Assembly (NCBI RefSeq): GCF_018310695.1
Contig: NZ_JAGXCY010000042.1
Span: 1 to 35,340 of the forward strand
Origin: Paenibacillus sp. Marseille-Q4541
GTDB lineage: Bacteria; Bacillota; Bacilli; Paenibacillales; Paenibacillaceae
DNA: 35,340 bases
Direction of reading: 5' to 3'
The notes under the pieces are model-generated. The model was not told the DNA's origin and did not search any database. It saw only the letters and a list, made by a program, of their open reading frames with translations. A program made the position numbers and the translations under genes. This document shows positions 15,845 to 23,035 of the stretch, one piece after another; within the stretch, counting starts at the first letter, position 1; the number at the start of each line of letters is the position of its first letter.

Positions 15845-17764
15845 CTATACCGGCAGGATATGTACTAAATCCGATACTGTAGATGAATATTGACACTTCG
15901 GTAGTGATTTAATAATAAGTCCTTTATATCGCTTCGTTCTCATTCGGTTATCCAAGATGATAACAGCTCCTTGGCAATGAACTGAGCGATTTAAACGGCC
16001 AAAACCCTGTTTAAGTTTAAATATCATCTTGGGAAACATATAGTCGAAAAAGCTGCTTCGATTGGCTTTCTCAAGAAGCTCAATTTGTGCTTTTATTAAA
16101 GGATCGTCGGGATGTGGAAAAGGTAATCTAGGGATCACTACTGTAGTAAGAGCTTCTCCTGCGACATCAACACCGGTCCAGAAACTAGATGACCCAAATA
16201 CGATTGTTCTTGGCTCATTTTTTAGTTGTTGGATGAGTTCTTCACGATTACATCCAGGATATTGAACCAATAGATGATAACCCACTTCACTACAATACTT
16301 TTGGAAAGAACGAGCGACCTGGTTCATCGCATCAAAACTTGTAAAAAGGACAAGCATACGACCGCCAGTATACATCGTTATCTCCTCTAGCTTTTCTGCA
16401 GTATATCCGTTGAAACCAGGACTGTTTGGTTCAGGTGCATCATCCGGTACGATAATCATCGTCTTGTTTATGTAATCAAACGGACTACCGACAACGACTG
16501 AATCATACTCTTTGACTCCAACCCGTCCAGCAAAGAAAGAAAAGTTCCCGCTGTTGGACATCGTAGCGCTTGTTAGAATAACAGGCACTTTATCGAATAA
16601 GCTAGAAGCCAGTACAACTTTTGGAAACAGTGGAGCAGCATGCAGGGTGATCTGATCACGGCCACGAACAGTAGCCCAGTATGCCCAGGATCGTTTAGCA
16701 TTGTTACTAATGAAATCAAGGTCATCATTATACTCAAAGAGCTGATCAAGAATATCGGAAGCACCACGGACATTCATACTTTTTAATGTCTCCAAGAAAT
16801 CCTTGATTAAAGAGCAAGCCTCTGATACATCAATCTGTTTGTCTAAGAGCTGATATGCTTTGTTCCCCATTTCATTTCCAATCTCAGCAAATACTTGGTC
16901 AAGGTTACGGTGGATGTCCTGGCGAAGTTGAGATAGCTTAAGCTGCGCACCATGATCTAATTCTTTAAAGATGTCACGTTGGAACAATTGATCGAATAAA
17001 GACTCAAACTGGTTTATGTCAGCAGACTTCTCAAAGATTTGGCAGCAGACATCTTCCATTTCATGAGCCTCATCGAAAATGACGGCATCGTAATTTGGAA
17101 GAGAACCATTTCCTGTCTTCCGCCGAATGGCAAGATCTGAGAAGAAATATGCATGATTTGTAACAATGATATGGGATTGAATCATTTTTTCTTTCAGCTC
17201 TTCAATTACGCATGACTCAGGCTTATTAATCGCTGGACAATTGCTCGCAGATATTTTCTTCCATAAGCTATCTTCTACATCGAATCCAAGCCCTGTACGA
17301 TCATTTACATACTCTCGGGTCACTTTTTTGAAGATCTTCTGCACTGTTTTAGCTTCTTCATTTATGCTCCGTAGCGTTTCTTGCCACAAATTCTCAAGCT
17401 TCGAGTAGCAAACGTAATGTGACTTTCCCTTAACAAGTTGATACTTAAGATTTTGATGCTCCATTTTTAAAATCTGTTGTACACGAGGCAGTTCTACATT
17501 TACTATCTGAGTCATTAGCGGGATCGTGTGGGTACAAACAATAACAGTCTTGTTGTTTTCAACAGCCCACTTGGCTGCAGGTATCAAATAGCCAAGCGAC
17601 TTCCCTGTACCTGTACCTGCTTCAGCCAATAGATGCTTTTCTCCCTCTAACGCTGCCCCCACTTTGTTTGATATGAGCATCTGCGGTGAACGTGGAGAAT
17701 AACCTTTTACTAGCTTCGACAGATGTCCCCCAGCCCCGAGTGCTCTTTGAATAAACTCTTCCAC
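15845..17764 (-). CDS. dinG: DinG/XPD-family ATP-dependent helicase, 639 aa
   Basis: Superfamily 2 DNA helicase expected to unwind 5'-3' during repair or replication. The Walker A (AEAGTGTGKS) is near 50 and the DEAH box near 233. Later motifs are TSATMSNSGNFSFFAGR, SSSFWTGVDVAGEALTTV, and QGFGRLNRS, where the family usually has QGxGRLIR. Between motifs I and II only three Cys are evident (about 119, 176 and 185), one short of the usual four iron-sulfur ligands. There is no N-terminal exonuclease domain. I chose GTG at 17764 because AGGGG lies seven bases upstream; a TTG at 17782 has none. It heads the dinG-DUF457-LuxR group. Confidence 0.88.
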   Translation of the reverse strand: MEEFIQRALGAGGHLSKLVKGYSPRSPQMLISNKVGAALEGEKHLLAEAGTGTGKSLGYLIPAAKWAVENNKTVIVCTHTIPLMTQIVNVELPRVQQILKMEHQNLKYQLVKGKSHYVCYSKLENLWQETLRSINEEAKTVQKIFKKVTREYVNDRTGLGFDVEDSLWKKISASNCPAINKPESCVIEELKEKMIQSHIIVTNHAYFFSDLAIRRKTGNGSLPNYDAVIFDEAHEMEDVCCQIFEKSADINQFESLFDQLFQRDIFKELDHGAQLKLSQLRQDIHRNLDQVFAEIGNEMGNKAYQLLDKQIDVSEACSLIKDFLETLKSMNVRGASDILDQLFEYNDDLDFISNNAKRSWAYWATVRGRDQITLHAAPLFPKVVLASSLFDKVPVILTSATMSNSGNFSFFAGRVGVKEYDSVVVGSPFDYINKTMIIVPDDAPEPNSPGFNGYTAEKLEEITMYTGGRMLVLFTSFDAMNQVARSFQKYCSEVGYHLLVQYPGCNREELIQQLKNEPRTIVFGSSSFWTGVDVAGEALTTVVIPRLPFPHPDDPLIKAQIELLEKANRSSFFDYMFPKMIFKLKQGFGRLNRSVHCQGAVIILDNRMRTKRYKGLIIKSLPKCQYSSTVSDLVHILPV

Positions 17765-17914
17765 AGAACCGCCCCTCAACAATTATTGTATGTTAGTTAA
17801 TATACTAATATACATATATAGTACAATAAGACTATCTAATTGCAAAACTTTTTGTTAAATGAAAATTAAGTACCTACCTACTTACTTACAAGATAATATA
17901 TTGATTGAACCACG

Positions 17915-17939
17915 AGAAAAAGCCGCATATTAATGCGAC
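17915..17939 (-). terminator. intrinsic terminator after the membrane protein gene
   Basis: On the minus strand GTCGCAT-taat-ATGCGGC forms the stem and TTTTTCTC follows. It lies 31 bases after the stop of the 230-aa membrane protein gene. Confidence 0.7.
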
Positions 17940-17970
17940 TGTTGAATGTTCTTGTTCAAGATATCGTACT

Positions 17971-18663
17971 TCATCTCTTTGCTAATATCTTTCTTAGTTT
18001 ATAAAAATATTGATCTGAGAAATAGATGATGTAAAAAATATAACTTAATATGTTAATACCGACTAAATACTGCAGGATATATTTAAATCCAATGCGATCT
18101 TGATACCAGTAGAACTCAGTTTCAATCTTAGCATTCTTTACCCAAATAGGATCTGTACCTTCTATAGCAATAGAGCCATCACTAGGTCTCACCTTAATAT
18201 TTCTTGATTGTTCCTTTACTGATTGCCTAAGTTCTTTCCAAGGGATAATTACTTTATAGCTACGCAATTCCTTCCACTGTACATGATTTCTAAAAAAAGA
18301 TTTTTCAGAAGGATCAGTTGAATCGACCGAAGTTGACAGATGGAACCAAACCCTAGGTTTGCCCTTGCTATCTCCCGCACTGGGGTAAAGAGGAATCCTT
18401 CCTTGTTGATCAGCATTATGTACTTTGCTCACAAAGTGAATGGCATATCTGTTTTCAAACTTTTTTTCATCTTCTTCATCACATTCACGAATAGCTGCAG
18501 AGAAGAAGATCAAGTATAAAAAAAACAAAAAGAAAAACAAAAATAAACCTTTAATGGAAGCAAGCGGATAATAAAACAATGATATTAACAAGATAACGCA
18601 TACTAGCAAGGCTAGTAAACGTCCAAGAAAAGTACGCAGCAGTATAACATTTAAATTCTTCAA
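17971..18663 (-). CDS. membrane protein of unknown function, 230 aa
   Basis: Two hydrophobic helices near the N-terminus (about 8-30 and 37-57, with a run FLFFFLFFLYLIFF) and one near the C-terminus (about 196-215, ending YIFYIIYFSD) enclose a ~130-residue hydrophilic domain with a WFHLSTSVDSTDPSE stretch and repeated charged segments. No family recognised. The TTG start at 18663 has GGAGG upstream and overlaps the TGA of the preceding small gene, so translation is probably coupled. A terminator follows. It may be a membrane partner of that small protein. Confidence 0.65.
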   Translation of the reverse strand: MKNLNVILLRTFLGRLLALLVCVILLISLFYYPLASIKGLFLFFFLFFLYLIFFSAAIRECDEEDEKKFENRYAIHFVSKVHNADQQGRIPLYPSAGDSKGKPRVWFHLSTSVDSTDPSEKSFFRNHVQWKELRSYKVIIPWKELRQSVKEQSRNIKVRPSDGSIAIEGTDPIWVKNAKIETEFYWYQDRIGFKYILQYLVGINILSYIFYIIYFSDQYFYKLRKILAKR

Positions 18664-18858
18664 ACGAATTCCTCCATGATCCTACCAATCGCTGTAAGTA
18701 CCTCGTTGCCGTCGGGTAAAATAAGTTGGCTATAATCGATAAAGATCTGCTCTTTTAATTTTAATTAATTGATCCATTTCTTTATAAAATGAATTGTAGC
18801 TAATGTGACATAACATAGGATCTCTTGGTGCTAGATAAAACCATGAAATATTACTCAA
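18660..18858 (-). pseudogene. small gene with one-base frameshift, ~65 aa if repaired
   Basis: From TTG 18858 a frame reads 42 codons to a TAG at 18730-18732 (for example WFYLAPRDPMLCHISYNSFY). The next frame then reads FIDYSQLILPDGNEVLTAIG up to a TGA at 18660-18662. Removing one A from the AAAA run in the ATTAAAAGAG region joins the two into one 65-residue protein. The TGA overlaps the TTG of the membrane protein gene, so the unit looks like a genuine coupled gene. The change could be a real mutation, phase variation at the A-run, or a sequencing error. The family is unknown and the TTG has only a weak ribosome binding site. Confidence 0.45.
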
Positions 18859-18887
18859 TTATCCGTTGACAGTATTTATATTGCTTC

Positions 18888-19550
18888 TTATTCTGATTCT
18901 CGATGTTGTAAGAATGCTTCTAGTTTTTTATCAGGGATTTTCCGCTTTAAATGATCTGGGAGATGATCAAAGCAATAAACCATTTTATCGCGGTTGAGAT
19001 TCGGAACTTGTTTGAGCAGCTCCCATTCATCAGCTGATAATGATTTTCCGCAGCCTGTCATTATACAATTTCGTTCAACCCTTGATTTGGATTGGACAAC
19101 TCGTTTCTGTCCTTCTGGAGCAGGATCACTGCCTATAAGATGACGCAAAGCTGGATTATCTCCCCAATCCTTATATGGAGCAAGATCCTTCCATCCCATT
19201 TGCCAACTATCTACCGCTTCAACAAAAGCGCTGGCGGCAGCCTGATCAAGTGCGTTGGAGACTCTCGGACGTCCCTGGCCATCCTTATCAATATAAGCAA
19301 ATCCGAATCCATCTCTGGTGTAATCACTTATAGAAATCGAAACTATAACCTTGACGTACTGCTGCTCTAAATTGATTTCGATATCTTTAATGGTTTTGCT
19401 CCACTGCCCCTCCGTTGCAGCTTCCAGCCTGTCAGTATATATCTGATTCGGAATATACGCTTTTTGTGTGTCGGATCGCAGCTTGACTGTTCCTTCTGGA
19501 AATGACTCCTTTAGCCTCCGAACAACATCTGGGTAATTCAGCTCGTCCAT
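18888..19550 (-). CDS. putative Rad52-like single-strand annealing protein, 220 aa
   Basis: The pattern of an N-terminal NQIYTDRLEAATEGQWSKTI segment, a strand pair (VKVIVSISISDYTRDGFGFA), and a conserved ALDQAAASAFVEAVDSWQMG helix resembles the Rad52/Rad22 fold of phage and plasmid annealing proteins. It would anneal complementary single strands during recombination. The C-terminus has a few Cys and His (CIMTGCGKS, YCFDH) that could bind zinc. ATG 19550 has GGGAGTGA six bases upstream, so it is preferred to ATG 19583. It sits between a PadR regulator and a coupled membrane gene pair, and shares the element with two helicases and a clamp. The family call is tentative. Confidence 0.5.
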   Translation of the reverse strand: MDELNYPDVVRRLKESFPEGTVKLRSDTQKAYIPNQIYTDRLEAATEGQWSKTIKDIEINLEQQYVKVIVSISISDYTRDGFGFAYIDKDGQGRPRVSNALDQAAASAFVEAVDSWQMGWKDLAPYKDWGDNPALRHLIGSDPAPEGQKRVVQSKSRVERNCIMTGCGKSLSADEWELLKQVPNLNRDKMVYCFDHLPDHLKRKIPDKKLEAFLQHRESE

Positions 19551-19626
19551 ATTTTTCACTCCCGACATTAATACATCAGTCACATCCGATCTGGAGGGAA
19601 ACTGATTTCAGTTTTTAGTACACCTC

Positions 19627-20013
19627 TTATACATCAAACTTCTTCATGTATTTTTCAAAGTTAGAATAGACCTTCTTTGCCATTGTGACTCGTTCAGGTA
19701 GATCACGTAACATTTGAATGAAGTATTCGTGGCCAGAATCAGTGATGCTATAATACCGGTTGTATCGATCATCACCTTTCCACTCACGAATGACGTGCCC
19801 ATTCTCGGCCAACTTTCTGAGCCTAGCACTAAGATATGAATCGTTCACGCCAATTCCGCCTAAAACGGACGCAATCTTCTTATCCAGCTCACTTACATAG
19901 AGTTGCTTGCCACCCTGCAACTCGGATAAAACAACAAAATCGATTACTTGCTGCACTTTAACAACATAACCCAAGGTCCCCTCTTTTTCGACGGGATTAT
20001 CATTTCTAGGCAT
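19627..20013 (-). CDS. PadR-like winged-helix regulator, 128 aa
   Basis: A winged helix is visible from about residue 25 to 95: YVSELDKKIAS, VNDSYLSARLRKLAENGHV (recognition helix), and the wing EWKGDDRYNRYYSITDSG. A C-terminal helix for dimerisation (LPERVTMAKKVYSNFEKYMK) follows. GAGGAGG lies upstream of ATG 20013. It is the first gene after the 660-base repeat-rich gap and is followed 43 bases later by the Rad52-like gene. It may therefore control its own operon, possibly through the dyads in that gap. Confidence 0.75.
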   Translation of the reverse strand: MPRNDNPVEKEGTLGYVVKVQQVIDFVVLSELQGGKQLYVSELDKKIASVLGGIGVNDSYLSARLRKLAENGHVIREWKGDDRYNRYYSITDSGHEYFIQMLRDLPERVTMAKKVYSNFEKYMKKFDV

Positions 20014-20128
20014 AACCAGCCTCCTCTTGCAAAGTATCAGGGTTAACCGTTAAATTGAATAGGGCAGGGCCCCCAATATAATGTACTAATTATAACATAT
20101 TTCTCAACCAAAGCGTGGTATTACTATC

Positions 20129-20140
20129 CGTGTTTACACG
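20129..20140. repeat. dyad CGTGTTTACACG
   Basis: One copy of a CGTGTnnACACG dyad near the PadR side of the gap. Two more copies lie at the other end of the gap. Confidence 0.7.
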
Positions 20141-20231
20141 CCTTTTCCTTCCCACTCTCCATCATACGAGCAATCTCTTTTGTTTATCCCCTTTATACCA
20201 ATTTCTACTTCTTCTGTATCTAGATTCGAAC

Positions 20232-20330
20232 CTAGCTGCAGAACTCTATATCTACAACTCAATCCGGATCTATTCTTTTGCTAAGTACGTATCTAGCTGC
20301 AAATAATAACACTGTAACTTAATCCGAATC
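20232..20330 (+). repeat. imperfect direct repeat, ~38 bases, 60-61 base offset
   Basis: CTAGCTGCA at 20232 and 20293, and AATCCG at 20261 and 20321, define two copies of a ~38-base unit that also share an (A)ACT(C/T)AATCCG(G/A)ATC core. GTATCTAG occurs just before or at each unit. The layout is iteron-like. Confidence 0.6.
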
Positions 20331-20350
20331 CAGTAACAGATTACGACCGT

Positions 20351-20372
20351 CGGGGGGGCCGCGCGCTGCGCG
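20351..20372. repeat. G+C-rich tract with CGCGC-gct-GCGCG dyad
   Basis: Seven G residues run into GCC and a 13-base dyad at 20360-20372. The composition is unlike anything nearby. It could be a nick-region hairpin or a protein-binding site; I cannot tell which. Confidence 0.6.
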
Positions 20373-20606
20373 AAAACCTGGTTAAAAAGGTATCAAAAGA
20401 ATCCAAAGAATTGTAGAAGAAATGAAAAAAGAAGAAGGAAAAAGGGGTTGTGTTCAAGGTACATAATCGCGGATGTAAGTAAGGTAACGAAGCTGTATAT
20501 CTAGTGAGAGAATTATCTGGGGAGCAGCCAGCCGGACACACAATGGATGGATACGGTGGTCGGTGGCAGGAAGAACGACGGTGAAGCTGTATGAGTCGAG
20601 TTTATT

Positions 20607-20633
20607 CGTGTAAACACGCTTAGTGTAAACACG
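20607..20633. repeat. two tandem GTGTAAACACG dyads
   Basis: CGTGTAAACACG at 20607-20618 and AGTGTAAACACG at 20622-20633 start 15 bases apart. They match the dyad at 20129-20140 in inverted sense. They lie 70 bases beyond the stop of the DUF4365 gene. Confidence 0.7.
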
Positions 20634-20703
20634 GGTATGCAATCAAACCCACCTTTCTTTACCATACAAAAAGCGGGCTTGTGCTTTTTTACCGAAGGAC
20701 TAA

Positions 20704-22494
20704 TCATTCAGTTACAGGATTCACAGACTCATACAATTTATAGATTGGTAGCATCATATAGAAGTCTTGTAGTTCTTTGTCCATCAAGTTAAAGAAAAAT
20801 CGACTCTCGTCTAAATTTTTGAGCAGTACGCTGACACAAAATGATAGCTCTGCGTTTTCTTCTTTTATAGCCTGCATTTTTTTTTGATATAGTAACTGAT
20901 TCTCTTCATCAGTTAGACTCCCATCTCTCCATAATTTAATCTGTAGTTTATTTATCAAAATATATTCATTATTTACATTTGCCTGTCCATTAGATTTTGC
21001 ATAGATATTCTCAGCTATATCTAAGAGTTCTCTCTTACCAGACTTAATAAATGCGTTAATACATTTTAAACAGAAGTTGTTAGTAAAATCAGAAACTGTA
21101 TTACTCGAAAATGGATCAATTTGATCAAAAGAATTACAGATTGCTTGACTATTTATGTTGATTCCCTTAGCTAAAGACTCTTCAGAAAGAGAAATATAAA
21201 TACTGTGACGATATTCCTCGCCATCACCCTCGTCAACCATGTATAATTCAGAAGCAGCAACCTCATCAGAAAAAACACTTACTATTCTTTGCTTTGCGGT
21301 GGAATTATAGAACAACAATACTAAGTGCTTTCCGACTTTAAAGTTGAATATTCCTCTCTTTGTTTCACCAAACGAAAATCCTCTAACATCATTCTTTAGT
21401 ACTCTAAGAATTAACCACTCTAATTCTTCACCTAGTTGATCATCACATTCTTGTTCAATAAGTGTTGTTTTGTCGATGCCAAGAAGCTCAAAAGTTCTCT
21501 CCAACTCGAGCAAACATTCATATCGCTCTCGAAACCCTTCTAAAGTTTCTTTTTGAGAATCGAGCTGAATATAATTACCTCGGAAACTTATTTTATTACC
21601 TGAAAATAAACTTATTAACATAGGAACAACTTTTAGTTGAGCAGCAAGTGTATTAAAGTCCAAAATTTCATAATTAAGTTTGAATACACCATCATTATTG
21701 CTTATCTCTAAGATAAATGATTTTTCCAAGGTGTAGGCTGTAACATTCTGTTTTACTTCTATGTCAGTAAGAATTCTATATTCATTCTTCATATCACTAA
21801 AAATGACGTTATCTTTTCGAACATTGATTGACCCAATTCTTATTCTCTTTAAGGGAAAATGAGCTTGATTTTTAACACCATACATCGTAAAGTCATGGTC
21901 AAAAATTTTCTCCAGTGATTCATCAAGTGAAGGAGAGTATGTCATACTGGTCAACCTTAACTCTCTAAAGTCATCAATTTGAAATGGCTTATGCGTCACT
22001 AGTTCTCTTGACTGCAGTGTTTGTTCTGCCAAAAATTTATAACAAACATCATACAATCTTGTTTCATCCAGTGGTCGTAATTCTATAACCCTCTGTTTCT
22101 GTTTGTTAAAACGTTGTAGTAATTCATTTATCTCGAGAGCAAGCAAAGCTTTGTAAAAAAGCTTAGTTTCTCCGTTAGGTTTGACCTCACCAACAAGTAA
22201 TAAAACACCATCGGAATTAAAAAAATTTCGATAATCAGCTAACTCGAAGCTGAAACTCCTAACTCCTTCAGTAAAATGCTCTACTTCAGTCCCCTTTACT
22301 TGTACCGGTACTCTTCCAATTAGGGATTCTTTAGTCTCTGAATCATCTTCCATTACCGAGATATGCCCATCAAACGAAATCCCCTTATCTCCCACTGGTA
22401 TATCAGGTATCAAATAGGAGTCTGGTAAATTTGCCAGATATTCAATTGCATTTACCGTCTGACGTTCCTTTTTCTGATTTGATAGCTTAGCCAC
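20704..22494 (-). CDS. DUF4365-domain protein with nuclease-like N-terminus, 596 aa
   Basis: The first ~150 residues fit DUF4365: PDIPVGDKGISFDGHI, then RVPVQVKGTEV, then the YRNFFNSDGVLLLVGEV strand. D42 and the Q65-V66-K67 triad give a PD-(D/E)xK-type arrangement, so a nuclease fold is likely although activity is unproven. The remaining ~440 residues are mixed alpha/beta with no family I recognise. DUF4365 proteins turn up in accessory and defence-rich regions, sometimes fused to large sensor parts. It follows the small Cys protein by 24 bases on the same strand, so the two probably form one operon. The gene ends next to the repeat-rich gap. Confidence 0.7.
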   Translation of the reverse strand: MAKLSNQKKERQTVNAIEYLANLPDSYLIPDIPVGDKGISFDGHISVMEDDSETKESLIGRVPVQVKGTEVEHFTEGVRSFSFELADYRNFFNSDGVLLLVGEVKPNGETKLFYKALLALEINELLQRFNKQKQRVIELRPLDETRLYDVCYKFLAEQTLQSRELVTHKPFQIDDFRELRLTSMTYSPSLDESLEKIFDHDFTMYGVKNQAHFPLKRIRIGSINVRKDNVIFSDMKNEYRILTDIEVKQNVTAYTLEKSFILEISNNDGVFKLNYEILDFNTLAAQLKVVPMLISLFSGNKISFRGNYIQLDSQKETLEGFRERYECLLELERTFELLGIDKTTLIEQECDDQLGEELEWLILRVLKNDVRGFSFGETKRGIFNFKVGKHLVLLFYNSTAKQRIVSVFSDEVAASELYMVDEGDGEEYRHSIYISLSEESLAKGININSQAICNSFDQIDPFSSNTVSDFTNNFCLKCINAFIKSGKRELLDIAENIYAKSNGQANVNNEYILINKLQIKLWRDGSLTDEENQLLYQKKMQAIKEENAELSFCVSVLLKNLDESRFFFNLMDKELQDFYMMLPIYKLYESVNPVTE

Positions 22495-22518
22495 CCTGGA
22501 TCCCCCTCTATCTTATTT

Positions 22519-22863
22519 CTAGACCTGATTATTTCCATTGCCGAAGGTCATTCTTGCCCATTCCTCTAATGTAATGCCATTCTGAATTTGAAAACCCTCT
22601 GCCTCATCAGCTGCGTCAAATACTAAAAGCTCCTCATCTTCTCTCTCAGCAACAACACTATCTACTTGTCTATAGCCATAATTGTACTCATTAGGACGTG
22701 CATGTAACAATCTCACATAATCACCTAATTTAGCACAAGCCGCCCCTAGCGCTGTATTATTAGTGTTTTCTGGTGTTATTGCCCCAAAGACAGCACAATG
22801 CGTCATTTCATCATTGAGCTTCTCACAAATTCTGCATGTTGGATTAATTTTCTGTGTTCCCAT
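22519..22863 (-). CDS. small Cys-containing protein, 114 aa
   Basis: The ATG at 22863 has GGGAG upstream; an earlier in-frame start at 22926 has none. The N-terminus carries CRICEKLNDEMTHC and a later Cys (AACAKLGDY), enough for a zinc site. The rest is acidic, with EREDEELLVFDAADEAEGF and an amphipathic C-terminus. No family recognised. It directly precedes the DUF4365 gene and may be its partner, inhibitor or sensor; this is inference from spacing alone. Confidence 0.55.
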   Translation of the reverse strand: MGTQKINPTCRICEKLNDEMTHCAVFGAITPENTNNTALGAACAKLGDYVRLLHARPNEYNYGYRQVDSVVAEREDEELLVFDAADEAEGFQIQNGITLEEWARMTFGNGNNQV

Positions 22864-22947
22864 AGATAAAAATCTCCCTTTTTCCGTATATTTTGTATTT
22901 ATCATATAACGGAAGTTGATTTTCACAAAATTTTTTCATAAATAAAA

Positions 22948-22985
22948 ACAGAAAAAGATGCCGGCAAGCCGGCACCTTTTTTTTA
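22948..22985. terminator. terminator after the helicase operon
   Basis: TGCCGG-caag-CCGGCA (22959-22974) is flanked by an A-rich stretch on the left and a run of T on the right, so it can stop transcription from both strands. It closes the clamp/methyltransferase/helicase run. Confidence 0.8.
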
Positions 22986-23035
22986 TAACGATTTTCTGTA
23001 TTATCAAACTCATTTTCAGATCACTGATTCGAGTT

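Larger units (their letters stand above)
20041..20703. promoter_or_regulatory. repeat-rich non-coding region, candidate origin or partition site
   Basis: No believable gene lies here; the overlapping open frames at 20341-20707 have no ribosome binding sites and odd composition. The region holds a TATAAT (20091-20096, minus strand) that may serve the PadR gene, three GTGTnnACAC dyads, a ~60-base imperfect direct repeat, and a G+C-rich dyad in otherwise AT-rich DNA. Such a cluster is typical of plasmid replication, partition or transfer origins, but no Rep, ParB or relaxase is encoded nearby, so the assignment is open. Confidence 0.5.

Noticed and set aside
20341..20707. Three overlapping 60-odd-codon minus-strand frames
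   Set aside because: They overlap each other in different frames across repeat-rich DNA, lack ribosome binding sites and have unlikely composition (runs of Phe, Arg, Pro).
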